Below are positions 54,043 through 63,281 of a DNA stretch of 64,000 nucleotides, piece by piece. The notes under the pieces were generated by a model. It was not told the origin of the DNA and searched no databases. It saw only the letters and a list, made by a program, of their open reading frames with translations. The translations under genes and the position numbers were made by a program. Source of the stretch: Rhodobacterales bacterium. GTDB taxonomy: Bacteria > Pseudomonadota > Alphaproteobacteria > Rhodobacterales > Rhodobacteraceae. Positions within the stretch are counted from its first letter, which is position 1. Each line of letters starts with the position of its first letter. The stretch covers positions 1-64,000 of the forward strand of contig JANYFE010000030.1 of the NCBI GenBank assembly GCA_025362795.1. The letters are read 5' to 3'.

Positions 54043-54045
54043 GGC

Positions 54046-54996
54046 ATGAGCAAGTTTAATCAACCACTGGGCGGCAATGACATGCCGCGGTTTGGCGGGC
54101 CGGCGACGATGATGCGGCTGCCGACGCAGGTGGGGGCCAAGGGGCTGGACGCGGCGTTCATCGGCATTCCGATGGATATTGGCACGTCGAACCGGCCGGG
54201 AACAAGGTTGGGGCCACGGCAGATCCGGGACGAGAGCCGGATGCTGCGGCCCTACAACATGGCGACGGGTGCGGCCCCGTTCGAGCATTTGCAGGTGGCC
54301 GATATTGGCGATGTGCCGATCAACACCTTTGATCTGAAGAAATCCATCGGCATCATCGAGGCGTTCTATGATGGCGTGCTGGCCGATGGGGCGGTGCCGC
54401 TGACGCTGGGCGGGGATCACACGCTGACCTGGCCGATCTTGCGGGCAATCCGCAAAAAGCACGGGCCGGTGGCGTTGATCCATGTCGATGCCCATGCCGA
54501 TATCAACGACACGATGTTCGGCGAGAAGGTGGCGCATGGTTGTCCCTTCCGGCGGGCCTGGGAGGATGGCTGTCTGTTGAACGACCGGGTGTTTCAGATT
54601 GGCTTGCGCGGGACCGGCTATGGGCCGGATGATTTCGACTGGGGCCGCGAAAAGGGCTGGACCGTGGTGCAGGCGGAGGCGTGCTGGCATCAGAGTCTGA
54701 AGCCGCTGATGGAGCAGGTTCGGGCGAAGATTGGCGATGCGCCGGTGTACCTCAGCTATGATATCGACAGTCTGGACCCCGCGTTCGCGCCGGGGACGGG
54801 GACGGTGGAGCCCGGCGGGCTGACCATCTGGCAGGGGCTGGAGATTGTGCGGGGCTGTGCGGGGTTGAATCTGGTTGGCGGTGATCTGGTCGAGGTGTCG
54901 CCGCCTTACGACCCAAGCGGCAACACGGCGCTGATCGGGGCCAATCTGCTGTATGAAATGCTGTGCGTCATGCCGGGGGTGCCGCAGCGGACATAG
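54046..54996 (+). CDS. speB: Agmatinase / guanidinobutyrase-like ureohydrolase
   Basis: 316 residues. FIGIPMDIGTSNRPGTRLGP and ESRMLRPYN resemble agmatinases and guanidinobutyrases. The manganese motifs are complete: GGDHTLTWP, HVDAHADIND and SYDIDSLDPAFAPGTGTVEP. It hydrolyses agmatine or 4-guanidinobutyrate to urea and putrescine or GABA. It starts three bases after the first ureohydrolase, so the two are one operon, perhaps forming a mixed complex. Confidence 0.88.
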   Translation: MSKFNQPLGGNDMPRFGGPATMMRLPTQVGAKGLDAAFIGIPMDIGTSNRPGTRLGPRQIRDESRMLRPYNMATGAAPFEHLQVADIGDVPINTFDLKKSIGIIEAFYDGVLADGAVPLTLGGDHTLTWPILRAIRKKHGPVALIHVDAHADINDTMFGEKVAHGCPFRRAWEDGCLLNDRVFQIGLRGTGYGPDDFDWGREKGWTVVQAEACWHQSLKPLMEQVRAKIGDAPVYLSYDIDSLDPAFAPGTGTVEPGGLTIWQGLEIVRGCAGLNLVGGDLVEVSPPYDPSGNTALIGANLLYEMLCVMPGVPQRT

Positions 54997-55020
54997 GCCC
55001 CTAGGGGCGGTAACGAAAGA

Positions 55021-55051
55021 CGCCAACCCGAACCGGGGGTTGGCGTTTTTT
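55021..55051 (+). terminator. Rho-independent terminator of the ureohydrolase pair
   Basis: CGCCAACCC, a loop, GGGTTGGCG, then TTTTTT; a strong 9-bp stem 24 bases beyond the speB stop. Confidence 0.9.
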
Positions 55052-55150
55052 CGGGGGCCGATTTCTGCGTCATGCGGTCCGCGCATCACGCCCTGCCGGG
55101 CGGTCTTTGCTGTGAGAAGCGGGCAGCGCCCGCGCAGACGCGACGCGCAG

Positions 55151-58100
55151 CTATTCGGCGGCCATGCCCTGTTGAGGCCGGTGGTCCTGGTCTTGCGCCT
55201 CTTGCACCTGGGTCAGATCGGTCATCCGGGCGCGCAGATCTTGCTGATCGGCGGCCAGAAGCGCGATGCGTTCGGCGAGGATTGCGGCTTCGGGGCTTTC
55301 AGGTTCTGCCTCTTTCTCGCCGAAGACATGACCGAAGATCTTGCCCAAGAGCCAGGACAGGTCGTCCATGATCAGATAGAACGACGGCACGACCACCAGG
55401 CTGAGTACGGTGGACACGATAATGCCGCCGATCACGGCGGTTGCCATCGGGGCCCGGAACGCGCCGCCTTCGCCGACGCCAAGCGCCGAGGGCAGCATGC
55501 CGGCCGACATCGCGATCGAGGTCATCACGATGGGACGCGCCCGTTTGTGGCCCGCCTCGATCACCGCCTCGAGGCGGGACATGCCGCGCACCCGCATTTC
55601 GATGGCGAAGTCGATCAACAGGATGGCGTTCTTGGACACGATGCCCATCAGCATGAGGATACCGATCAGCACCGGCATGGACAGAGCCGAGCCGGTGATG
55701 ATCAGCGCCGCCGCCACGCCGCCGATGGCCAAGGGCAGCGAGAACAGGATCGTGAAGGGCTGGATCGCCGAGCGGAACAGGAGGATCAGCACCGAGAGCA
55801 TCATCATCAGACCCAGAAGCATGGATTTGACGAAGCTGGCAAAGAGTTCAGTCTGGATTTCGGCGTCGCCGGATTCTTCAAGATGGGCGGTGCCGGGCAG
55901 TTTGATCGACGCGGCAATCTCTTTGAACCGGGCGCTGGCAGTGCCGAGGGCAACGCCGACCGGCAAGTTGGCCCCGATGATCGCCAGCCGTTCGCGGTTC
56001 AGGCGTTTGACCGATGACGGGCCTTCGCCCAGCGAGACATCCGCCACGGCCGACAATGGCACGGTAGCCCCGGTTGACGTGGTCAGTTTGAGTGTCGCGA
56101 TCCGGTTGATGTCGTCGCGGGTCGCATCGTTCAGTCGGACCCGGATCGGGATCAGGCGGCTGTCGAGTGACACTTTGGCGAGCGAAGCATCGTAATCACC
56201 GATGGTGGCGACGCGGACCACAGAGGCGATCTGGGCGGTGGTGATGCCCAGACGGGCCGCCTCACCGGGGCGCGGGGTGATTTGCAGTTCGGGTCGGGGC
56301 AGGGCGCCTTCGACCGTCACATCCGCCAGCGTCGGTTCGCCGCGCAATCCGTCCAGCAGAAGTTTGACGGCACCGTCCAGATCGGCCTCGTTGGCCGCCA
56401 GCACCGAGAAGCTGATTTCGCGCGAGCCACGGTCGTCCAGTTTCAGCGCCCGGATGTCGGGAATGGTGGCAAGGCGTTTGAACACCTCTGCCTCGATCTC
56501 GTTCTGAGCGACCGGGCGGCCCTGGTTCTTGACCTCTGGCACCATCCAGCCGATCAGCGGAATGGTGCGCCCGACCTGCGACATTTTCAGGAGAAGGCCG
56601 TGGTCGAGTTTGTCGAGGATCACGGTGACGGTGGCACGGCGCACGTCAAGATCGCCGGTCGGCGCGGCACCGCCCAGGATCACGATGTTGTCGATATAGG
56701 GAATGTCCCGGATCTTGTCGTAGATCGCACGGGTGGCGCGGTCGGTGTCGTCCAGCGTCGAGCCGGGCGGCAGTTCGACCGAAACGGTGATGCGGCTGGC
56801 ATCGTCCGGCGGGATGAACGACCCGGGGACGCCCATCAGGGCGATGACCGAGAACACCACGGCCGCCACAGCCGCGACCAGCGTGACGTAATAGCGGCCA
56901 AAGCGGAACCAGCCGAATCTCCAGGTGCCGGTGGTGGCACCGACGAACCACAGATAGCTGCGGATGATCCAGCCGTCCTGATGCTGATGTTCGTTGCCGG
57001 CATCGGAGGAGCGCATGAAATAGGCGGCCATCATCGGCGTGATCAGGCGGGCGACCAGCAGCGAGAACATCACGGCGACGGCGACGGTGATGCCGAACTG
57101 CCGGAAATACTGCCCCGGAATGCCCGGCATGAAGCTGACCGGCACAAAAACCGCGATGATCGTGCCCGAGGTTGCGATGACGGCGAGGCCGATCTCGTCG
57201 GCGGCGTCAATGGCGGCGCGGAACGGCGATTTGCCCATGCGGATGTGTCGGGCGATATTCTCTATCTCCACAATCGCGTCGTCCACCAGAATCCCGGTGG
57301 CAAGGGTCAGCGACAAAAAGCTGATCAGGTTCAGCGAAAAGCCCAGAAGGTCCATGACCCAGAAGGTCGGGATGGCCGACAAGGGCAGGGCGACGGCGGC
57401 GATCAGGGTGGCGCGCCAGTTGCGAAGGAACAGGAACACCACGATCACGGCCAGCAGCGCACCTTCAAGCAGGGTGTCGATGGCGGCCTGATAATTGCCG
57501 ACGGTGAAGAACACGGTTTCGTCGATCAGTTTGATCGCAACTTCGGGATGGGCGGCGCGGATCGCATCGATCTGGGTGTTAACGGTCTTGGCGACCGAGA
57601 CTTCGGACGAGCCTTTCGAGCGGAACACGCCGAAGGTCACGACCTGCTGGGTGCCAAGGCGGGAAAAGCTGCGCAATTCGGTGAACGTGTCATTGATGGT
57701 GCCAAGGTCGGACAGCACGACATGGCGACCGGACGGCAGCGAGATCGTGGTCGCGGACAGTTTGGCCACGGTGGCGGCATCGCCCATCGTGCGGATCGCC
57801 TGTTCGCTGCCGCCAAAGTCGGCACGGCCCCCGCCCAGATTGGTGTTGGTCAGCCGCAGTTGCTGCGACACCGCTTGGGCGGTGATGCCAAAGCTGTCGA
57901 GTTTCACGGGATCAAGTTCGATGCGAACCTCGCGGTCCGCACCGCCATAGCGGTCAACCCGGCCAATGCCGGGGCGGCCTTGCAGCCCGCGCTTGACCAC
58001 GTCATCGACAAACCACGACATTTCTTCAAAGGTCATCGACGGCGCGGTCACGGCGAAGGTCATGATCGCCTGGCCTTCGACATCGACCCGGGTGACATTC

Positions 58101-58477
58101 GGCGCATCGACATCAGCGGGCAAGTCGCCCTTGATGCGGTCGATGGCGTCCTTGGTGTCCTGCACGGCCTTTTCGGTCGCGACCTCCATGCGGTATTCGA
58201 CAATGGTGGTCGAATTGCCGTCCAGCACTGACGAGGTCACGTTCTTGACGCCGTTGATGCCGGCCACCGCATCTTCGATGACCTTGGTGACCTGGGTTTC
58301 CATTTCGGCAGGTGCCGCGCCGGGCTGGCTTACGGAGACGGCAACGATGGGCACGTCGATGTTGGGGAACCGGGTGATCGGCATAGCGTTGAAGGCCTGC
58401 CAGCCCAGCACCAGCAAGATGACAAAGGCCAGCAGCGGTGCGACCGGATTGCGGATGGACCATGCGGAGAAGTTCAT
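55151..58477 (-). CDS. RND efflux pump inner-membrane permease (AcrB/HAE1 type)
   Basis: 1108 residues with twelve predicted membrane spans and two large periplasmic loops. MNFSAWSIRNPVAPLLAFVI at the start, FPNIDVPIVAVSVSQPGAAP, the TM4 acidic segment GILVDDAIVEIENIARHIRM and a matching TM10 region (LMLMGIVSKNAILLIDFAIE) are typical. It pumps drugs or lipophilic toxins out using proton motive force, with the adaptor encoded 11 bases upstream. No outer-membrane TolC gene is nearby. The TetR gene upstream probably represses the pair. Confidence 0.93.
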   Translation of the reverse strand: MNFSAWSIRNPVAPLLAFVILLVLGWQAFNAMPITRFPNIDVPIVAVSVSQPGAAPAEMETQVTKVIEDAVAGINGVKNVTSSVLDGNSTTIVEYRMEVATEKAVQDTKDAIDRIKGDLPADVDAPNVTRVDVEGQAIMTFAVTAPSMTFEEMSWFVDDVVKRGLQGRPGIGRVDRYGGADREVRIELDPVKLDSFGITAQAVSQQLRLTNTNLGGGRADFGGSEQAIRTMGDAATVAKLSATTISLPSGRHVVLSDLGTINDTFTELRSFSRLGTQQVVTFGVFRSKGSSEVSVAKTVNTQIDAIRAAHPEVAIKLIDETVFFTVGNYQAAIDTLLEGALLAVIVVFLFLRNWRATLIAAVALPLSAIPTFWVMDLLGFSLNLISFLSLTLATGILVDDAIVEIENIARHIRMGKSPFRAAIDAADEIGLAVIATSGTIIAVFVPVSFMPGIPGQYFRQFGITVAVAVMFSLLVARLITPMMAAYFMRSSDAGNEHQHQDGWIIRSYLWFVGATTGTWRFGWFRFGRYYVTLVAAVAAVVFSVIALMGVPGSFIPPDDASRITVSVELPPGSTLDDTDRATRAIYDKIRDIPYIDNIVILGGAAPTGDLDVRRATVTVILDKLDHGLLLKMSQVGRTIPLIGWMVPEVKNQGRPVAQNEIEAEVFKRLATIPDIRALKLDDRGSREISFSVLAANEADLDGAVKLLLDGLRGEPTLADVTVEGALPRPELQITPRPGEAARLGITTAQIASVVRVATIGDYDASLAKVSLDSRLIPIRVRLNDATRDDINRIATLKLTTSTGATVPLSAVADVSLGEGPSSVKRLNRERLAIIGANLPVGVALGTASARFKEIAASIKLPGTAHLEESGDAEIQTELFASFVKSMLLGLMMMLSVLILLFRSAIQPFTILFSLPLAIGGVAAALIITGSALSMPVLIGILMLMGIVSKNAILLIDFAIEMRVRGMSRLEAVIEAGHKRARPIVMTSIAMSAGMLPSALGVGEGGAFRAPMATAVIGGIIVSTVLSLVVVPSFYLIMDDLSWLLGKIFGHVFGEKEAEPESPEAAILAERIALLAADQQDLRARMTDLTQVQEAQDQDHRPQQGMAAE

Positions 58478-58488
58478 CTGTGCCTCGT

Positions 58489-59691
58489 TCAGTTTATCGC
58501 GGCCGGGGCCGGAACTGGGTTGATCTTGTCGCCGTTGCTGACAAATGCGCCAGCCTTGGCCACGATGGTTGCGCCGTCGGTCAGGCCGGACAGCACTTCT
58601 ACCCAGCGGCCATCGCGGATACCGGTGGTGATGATGACGCGGGACACGGTGGCGTCTTTGACCACCATCACAGTGGTTTCACCGTTTTCGGACCCGACCG
58701 CCGTGACTGGCACCGCAAGGGTGTCGCGTTCCGTGACCAGAATGTCAGCCTCGGCAAACATGCCGGAGCGGACGGTCGCGCTGGCGTCGATCCAGATCCG
58801 GGCACGGCCCAGACGTGAGGTGGTGTCGATGGTCGGTTCGACAAGACGGATATGGCCGGTGAGTTTTTCGGGCGATGCGGCCAGTTGCAGGGTCGCGGTC
58901 TGACCAGAGGACAGGCGGGCCAAATCAGCCTCGGCCACATCGGCGCGCAGTTCAAGGGCGCCGTCGCGGGTGATGGTGAACATCGGGCCACCCGAGGCCG
59001 AGGCGATTGCGCCAAGTTGGGCATTGCGGGCCACGACGACGCCCGCCACCGGTGCCACGACATTGGTGCGCGACAATTGCAGATCGAGTGTGTCGATCTG
59101 GGCCATCACCAGCGTTTCCTGCGCCTTGGCGGATGCAAGCGATCCCTGCGCCACGGTCACCCGGGCGGTAGCCGAGGTCAGGGCGGCCTGGGTCTGGTCA
59201 TTGGCGGCGTTGGTCGCGGAGCCTTGTTTCATCAGCGCGGCGGTGCGGGTTGCCACCCGTTGCGCCTCTGCCGCCGCGGACTGGGCGTCAAGCAGTTGCG
59301 CCTCTGCCTGCGCGATGCCGGCCTTGACCGAGGCGACATTGGCCATCAGCTGGCTTTTCTGCAAGGTCAGCGTGGCAGTGGAAAGCGTAGCCAGCACCTG
59401 ACCCGCCGTGACGGTATCCCCGACATCGGCATTCAGCGCCTCGATCGGCTGACCCTCGATCAGGGGTTGCACGATGACCTGTTCGACCGGGCCGATCAGA
59501 CCGGAGGCCAGCACGTGATCCTGCAAATGGCGTTTGGCGACTGCGGTGACGGTGATGGCGGGCAGATCGGAGGCGGCGGCAGCGGCGGGTGTGGCCGCGG
59601 CATCGGGGGCCGCAGGTGCCGCGGCGGTCTCGGCCCAGAGCGGTGCGGCTAGGGCTGCGATGAGGGCGGCGGAGGACAGGAGCAGGCGCAT
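58489..59691 (-). CDS. RND efflux periplasmic adaptor (membrane fusion protein)
   Basis: 400 residues. A signal peptide (MRLLLSSAALIAALAAPLWA), an Ala/Pro-rich linker, then lipoyl-type halves around an alpha hairpin (QVIVQPLIEGQPIEALNADV and later NVVAPVAGVVVARNAQLGAI) mark an HlyD/AcrA-like adaptor. It links the permease to an outer-membrane channel. It lies between tetR and the permease gene in one operon. Confidence 0.9.
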   Translation of the reverse strand: MRLLLSSAALIAALAAPLWAETAAAPAAPDAAATPAAAAASDLPAITVTAVAKRHLQDHVLASGLIGPVEQVIVQPLIEGQPIEALNADVGDTVTAGQVLATLSTATLTLQKSQLMANVASVKAGIAQAEAQLLDAQSAAAEAQRVATRTAALMKQGSATNAANDQTQAALTSATARVTVAQGSLASAKAQETLVMAQIDTLDLQLSRTNVVAPVAGVVVARNAQLGAIASASGGPMFTITRDGALELRADVAEADLARLSSGQTATLQLAASPEKLTGHIRLVEPTIDTTSRLGRARIWIDASATVRSGMFAEADILVTERDTLAVPVTAVGSENGETTVMVVKDATVSRVIITTGIRDGRWVEVLSGLTDGATIVAKAGAFVSNGDKINPVPAPAAIN

Positions 59692-59695
59692 GGGT

Positions 59696-60322
59696 TCAGG
59701 CTTTCCGGGCGGAGGTGGTGACGTCGTCCAGCGTCTGGTGAATGGTACGGACTATCATGGTCTTCAATTCCTTCTGGTCCAGTCCCTGGGCGCAATTCAG
59801 GCAGGCTGCCGACTTGAACAGGACCATGATGAAAGCGGCAGAGGCGGAAAACCGCGCGGCCGCCTCTTTTTGCGACAAACCGGTTTCTGCGGAAAACACG
59901 TCGATAAAACAGCCGGTGATCACGGATTCCATTTGCTGCGCCGCGGCACCAAGTTCGGGCGAGCGGCGGGCGGCGGCCTGAATTTCGGACCACAATTCGC
60001 CGTCCTTGTGGTGGCTGTCTTCGAAAATCCGCAGCGCGACCATTTGGCGCAAGGTTTGCATCGGGGTCGGCGAACTGATGATCAAGGCGAAGTCGTGCTG
60101 GATTTCGGCAAGGTCCAGCGTGATCATGCCCGAGATAATCGCGGCTTTTGACGGGAAGTACCGGTAGAAATTGCCGACGCTCATGCCGGCCGCGCGGGCC
60201 AGATCCTGCATCGACGCCCCGTCAAAGCCTTTTTCAACAAAGGCCTGACGCACCGAAGCCAGAATCTCGGCGCTGCGCTGATCCGCATGTGGCTGTGCGG
60301 CGGGGGAGAGGGCAAGTTGCAT
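59696..60322 (-). CDS. TetR/AcrR-family repressor
   Basis: 208 residues. The N-terminal helix-turn-helix SAEILASVRQAFVEKGFDGA and the following SMQDLARAAGMSVGNFYRYF is the TetR DNA-binding domain; the C-terminal part is a ligand-binding helical domain. A perfect 16-bp palindrome sits 22 bases upstream, so it likely represses itself and the RND genes and responds to an exported toxin. The frame is open 13 codons further to an ATG inside that palindrome, so the ATG at 60322 is preferred. Confidence 0.88.
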   Translation of the reverse strand: MQLALSPAAQPHADQRSAEILASVRQAFVEKGFDGASMQDLARAAGMSVGNFYRYFPSKAAIISGMITLDLAEIQHDFALIISSPTPMQTLRQMVALRIFEDSHHKDGELWSEIQAAARRSPELGAAAQQMESVITGCFIDVFSAETGLSQKEAAARFSASAAFIMVLFKSAACLNCAQGLDQKELKTMIVRTIHQTLDDVTTSARKA

Positions 60323-60343
60323 CGGGAGCCTTGGCAAAACTGC

Positions 60344-60359
60344 GAATGAACGTTCATTC
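60344..60359. promoter_or_regulatory. TetR-type operator
   Basis: GAATGAACGTTCATTC, a perfect 16-bp palindrome 22 bases ahead of the tetR start. A second half-site, TTCATTCG, follows at about 60398. Spacing and form fit autoregulation of the tetR-adaptor-permease operon. Confidence 0.75.
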
Positions 60360-60491
60360 ACGACATAGAAGAAACTGTCGCGGGGTCAAGCCCTATATTC
60401 ATTCGTATATGTTTATCAGATTTACATCCCAATGGGAAGTGGCCGAAATGCCGCAGCGCAGCGGGGCAGAGGCGGGATGTCGGGCGGGCCG

Positions 60492-60571
60492 CTGGAGGGT
60501 TTCACACCCTCCAGACCTCCTGTGGGATATTTGGGAACAGATGAACGGGCGCGAAATTTTAGATAAATTGT
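60492..60571 (+). repeat. Interspersed element, copy 3 (right border of the efflux/ureohydrolase block)
   Basis: The same hairpin CTGGAGGG-TTTCACA-CCCTCCAG, GGGATATTT, GGAACAGATGAA and GCGAAATTTTAGATAAATTG as the copy at 52934, in the same orientation. It lies 89 bases before fabF. Confidence 0.85.
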
Positions 60572-60659
60572 GCGGGGTGCCGGGTGGCAAGGGTGGTCGA
60601 GTTGCACGGGGTTTGCGGGGCGTGTATCACCCATTGGACAATAGGGGCGGAGGCGGATC

Positions 60660-61919
60660 ATGCGGCGGGTGGTGGTGACGGGTTTGGGGATGGTGACACC
60701 GCTGGCTTGCGGCGTCGATGCGACATGGGAGCGGCTGTTGGCCGGACAATCGGGGGCCGGGACGATCACGCGGTTTGATCCGGCCGGTGTGATCACGCAA
60801 TATGCCTGCGAGATTCCGCGGGGCGATGGGTCGGACGGCACATTCAACCCAGATGACTGGATGGAGCCGAAGGACCAACGTAAGGTCGATGACTTTATCA
60901 TCTACGGCATGACGGCGGCGGTGCAGGCGGTGGCGGATTCGGGCTGGGCGCCGGCCAATGAAGAAGAACGTTGCCGGACCGGGGTGATGATCGGGTCGGG
61001 GATTGGCGGCTTGCAGTCGATTGCCGAGACGGCGGTGCTGATCAAGGAGCGGGGCAGCAAGCGGGTGTCGCCGTTCTTTATTCCGGGGTCGTTGATCAAT
61101 CTGATCTCGGGGCAGGTCTCGATCCGGTTCGGCTTCAAGGGGCCGAACCATGCGGTGGTGACGGCCTGTTCGACCGGGGCCCATGCGATTGGCGATGCTG
61201 CGCGGATGATCGCGTTCGACGATGCCGATGTGATGGTGGCGGGCGGCGCCGAAAGCCCGATTTGCGAGATTGGCATTGCCGGGTTCAACGCCTGCAAGGC
61301 GCTGTCCACCAAGCGGGCGGATGACCCGACCAAAGCCAGCCGCCCCTATGATGCGGACCGCGACGGCTTTGTGATGGGCGAAGGCGCGGGTGTGGTGGTG
61401 CTGGAGGAATACGAGCACGCCAAGGCGCGCGGTGCGAAGATATATGCCGAAGTGCTGGGCTATGGGCTGTCGGGCGATGCTTACCACATCACCGCGCCGT
61501 CCGAGTCGGGCGAGGGCGGTTACCGGTCGATGCAGATGGCGTTGAAGCGGGCGGGGCTGCGGCCGGATCAGGTCGATTACATCAACGCGCATGGCACCTC
61601 GACCATGGCCGACACGATTGAGCTGGGCGCGGTCGAGCGGCTGCTGGGCGATGCGGCGGCAGGCGCGGTGATGTCGTCTACCAAGTCGAGCATCGGCCAT
61701 CTGCTGGGGGCTGCAGGTGCGGTGGAGGCGATCTTCTGTGTGCTGGCCCTGCGCGATCAGGTGTGCCCGCCGACGATCAACCTGGACAGTCCTGCGGTGA
61801 TGCCGAAGCTGGATCTGGCGGCGAACAAGGCTGTCAAGCGGCGGGTGGATGTGGCGCTGTCGAATTCGTTCGGCTTTGGCGGCACCAATGCCAGTCTGGT
61901 GCTGGGGCGGGTCGGATGA
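60660..61919 (+). CDS. fabF: 3-oxoacyl-ACP synthase II
   Basis: 419 residues, beta-ketoacyl-ACP synthase. MRRVVVTGLGMVTPLACGVD opens it, VVTACSTGAHAIGDA carries the nucleophile cysteine, and YINAHGTSTMADTIEL with STKSSIGHLLGAAGAVEA the two active-site histidines. It elongates acyl-ACP chains. GGAGG stands eight bases before the ATG. Its stop overlaps the mltG start (ATGA), so the two are coupled. Confidence 0.97.
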   Translation: MRRVVVTGLGMVTPLACGVDATWERLLAGQSGAGTITRFDPAGVITQYACEIPRGDGSDGTFNPDDWMEPKDQRKVDDFIIYGMTAAVQAVADSGWAPANEEERCRTGVMIGSGIGGLQSIAETAVLIKERGSKRVSPFFIPGSLINLISGQVSIRFGFKGPNHAVVTACSTGAHAIGDAARMIAFDDADVMVAGGAESPICEIGIAGFNACKALSTKRADDPTKASRPYDADRDGFVMGEGAGVVVLEEYEHAKARGAKIYAEVLGYGLSGDAYHITAPSESGEGGYRSMQMALKRAGLRPDQVDYINAHGTSTMADTIELGAVERLLGDAAAGAVMSSTKSSIGHLLGAAGAVEAIFCVLALRDQVCPPTINLDSPAVMPKLDLAANKAVKRRVDVALSNSFGFGGTNASLVLGRVG

Positions 61920-63100
61920 TCTGGCGCAACGTCGCCTCGAACGCGCTGACGCTGTTCATTGTTCTGCTGGTGATCGGGTCGGGCCTGTTGACCTGGGCGC
62001 GGCAGATTTATGTCGGGCCGGGACCGCTGAACCAGGCGGTGTGTTTCCGGGTGGAGCGGGGCGCCACGATTTCGGCGGTCAGTCAGGTCTTATTGCAGCA
62101 AGGGGCGGTGGCTGATGCGCAGATATTCCGGATGGGTGCGGAATATTCCGGGCAGCGCGACAAGCTGAAATTCGGCAGCTATCTCATTCTGCCGCAAGCC
62201 TCGATGGCGGGGATTGTGGATGTTCTGACCAGCGGCGGGCAATCGACCTGCGGGCAGGATGTCAACTTCCGGATCGGGGTTGCCGTGGCCGAGGTGGTGC
62301 TGCGCAAGCTGGACCCGGCGACCAACAAATATGTCGAGGTGGTGAAGTTTGATCCGGCGGCGGGGGCCGCGCCGGCGGAATATGTCACGGCGAGCGCGGA
62401 GCCCGATCTGCGCTGGCGGGTGACTTTGGCGGAAGGCGTGACCAGCTGGCAGGTGGTCGAGGCGTTGAAGGCAGCGGATTTCCTGACGGGCGAGGTCAAG
62501 GCGGTGCCGTTGGAGGGCACGCTGGCACCGGGATCCTACGAGGTCGACAAGGGCAGCGACCGCAACGCCATGCTGGCCGCGATGACGAAGTTGCAGGCTG
62601 GGACACTGGCCGAGTTGTGGGCGACGCGGGCGGAGGGTTTGCCCTACAAGACACCCGAGGACGCGTTGATCATGGCGTCGATCGTCGAGAAGGAGACCGG
62701 GGTGGCAGAAGAGCGGCCTCAGGTGGCCTCGGTCTTTCTGAACCGGCTGGCGCAGGGCATGAAGTTGCAGACCGATCCGACGGTGATTTATGGCGTGACC
62801 AAGGGCAAGGGACTGCTGGGCCGGGGATTGCGGCAAAGCGAACTGCGGCGCGAGACACCGTGGAATACGTATGTGATTGATGGCCTGCCCGCGACGCCGA
62901 TCGCCAATCCCGGGCGGGCGGCGATTGCGGCGGCATTGAACCCGGCCAGCACGAAATATCTGTTCTTTGTGGCGGATGGATCGGGTGGTCATGCGTTTGC
63001 CGAGACGCTGGAGCAGCACAACATCAACGTAGCCAAATGGCGGGCGATCGAAGCGGCGCAAGGGGTGACGGATAGCAGCGGGACGGGAGGCGGGAACTGA
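61916..63100 (+). CDS. mltG: Endolytic transglycosylase MltG
   Basis: 394 residues. An N-terminal membrane anchor (SNALTLFIVLLVIGSGLLTW) is followed by a LysM-like domain and the YceG catalytic domain. The catalytic glutamate is in LIMASIVEKETGVAEERPQV. MltG cuts nascent peptidoglycan glycan strands and so sets their length. The start at 61916 overlaps the fabF stop by four bases. After it come the regulatory sites of the gene transfer agent cluster. Confidence 0.95.
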   Translation: MIWRNVASNALTLFIVLLVIGSGLLTWARQIYVGPGPLNQAVCFRVERGATISAVSQVLLQQGAVADAQIFRMGAEYSGQRDKLKFGSYLILPQASMAGIVDVLTSGGQSTCGQDVNFRIGVAVAEVVLRKLDPATNKYVEVVKFDPAAGAAPAEYVTASAEPDLRWRVTLAEGVTSWQVVEALKAADFLTGEVKAVPLEGTLAPGSYEVDKGSDRNAMLAAMTKLQAGTLAELWATRAEGLPYKTPEDALIMASIVEKETGVAEERPQVASVFLNRLAQGMKLQTDPTVIYGVTKGKGLLGRGLRQSELRRETPWNTYVIDGLPATPIANPGRAAIAAALNPASTKYLFFVADGSGGHAFAETLEQHNINVAKWRAIEAAQGVTDSSGTGGGN

Positions 63101-63115
63101 GGCGCAGGTGCGCGG

Positions 63116-63131
63116 TTAACAAACGGTTAAC
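63116..63131 (+). promoter_or_regulatory. CtrA-type binding site upstream of the gene transfer agent genes
   Basis: TTAACAAACGGTTAAC fits the alphaproteobacterial CtrA consensus TTAA-N7-TTAAC exactly. Its centre is about 84 bases before the predicted transcription start. RcGTA-type clusters are known to depend on CtrA in Rhodobacter, so the position is meaningful. Confidence 0.7.
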
Positions 63132-63171
63132 GATGCGCACAGCAAGCCTATGATCCTGCTGGATTTTATGG

Positions 63172-63200
63172 TTGACTTTGCGTCCGGTCCGCAGTAGATA
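63172..63200 (+). promoter_or_regulatory. Probable promoter of the gene transfer agent cluster
   Basis: TTGACT, 17 bases, TAGATA. The predicted start of transcription is at about 63207, which coincides with the first ATG of a 24-codon frame. Confidence 0.55.
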
Positions 63201-63206
63201 TTGTGC

Positions 63207-63281
63207 ATGATGGAAGAGGTGGGCAAGCGGCGCGGGGGCAACCCCGGGGCCGCTTTTTCATTGCGCAGGGATCGGACGTGA
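63207..63281 (+). CDS. Possible 24-codon leader peptide ahead of the gene transfer agent genes
   Basis: An ATG-ATG start at the predicted transcription start, then EEVGKRRGGNPGAAFSLRRD and RT, with TGA at 63279-63281. It spans the leader terminator completely, so translation would keep that hairpin open. It would be leaderless if the promoter call is right. The reading is speculative: no family is known and the frame is short. Confidence 0.3.
   Translation: MMEEVGKRRGGNPGAAFSLRRDRT
63227..63258 (+). terminator. Terminator-like hairpin in the gene transfer agent leader
   Basis: GCGGCGCGGGGGCAACCCC then GGGGCCGC and TTTTT: a long GC stem with a T-run. It lies between the promoter and g1, so it would block the cluster unless bypassed. 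Confidence 0.7.

Noticed and set aside
53596-55089. 497-codon minus-strand frame
   Set aside because: Antisense to both ureohydrolase genes and crossing their terminator; no domain.
56282-58231. 649-codon plus-strand frame rich in Asp, Gly, Arg and His
   Set aside because: Antisense of the RND permease; its composition follows the codon pattern of that gene and no motif is recognisable.
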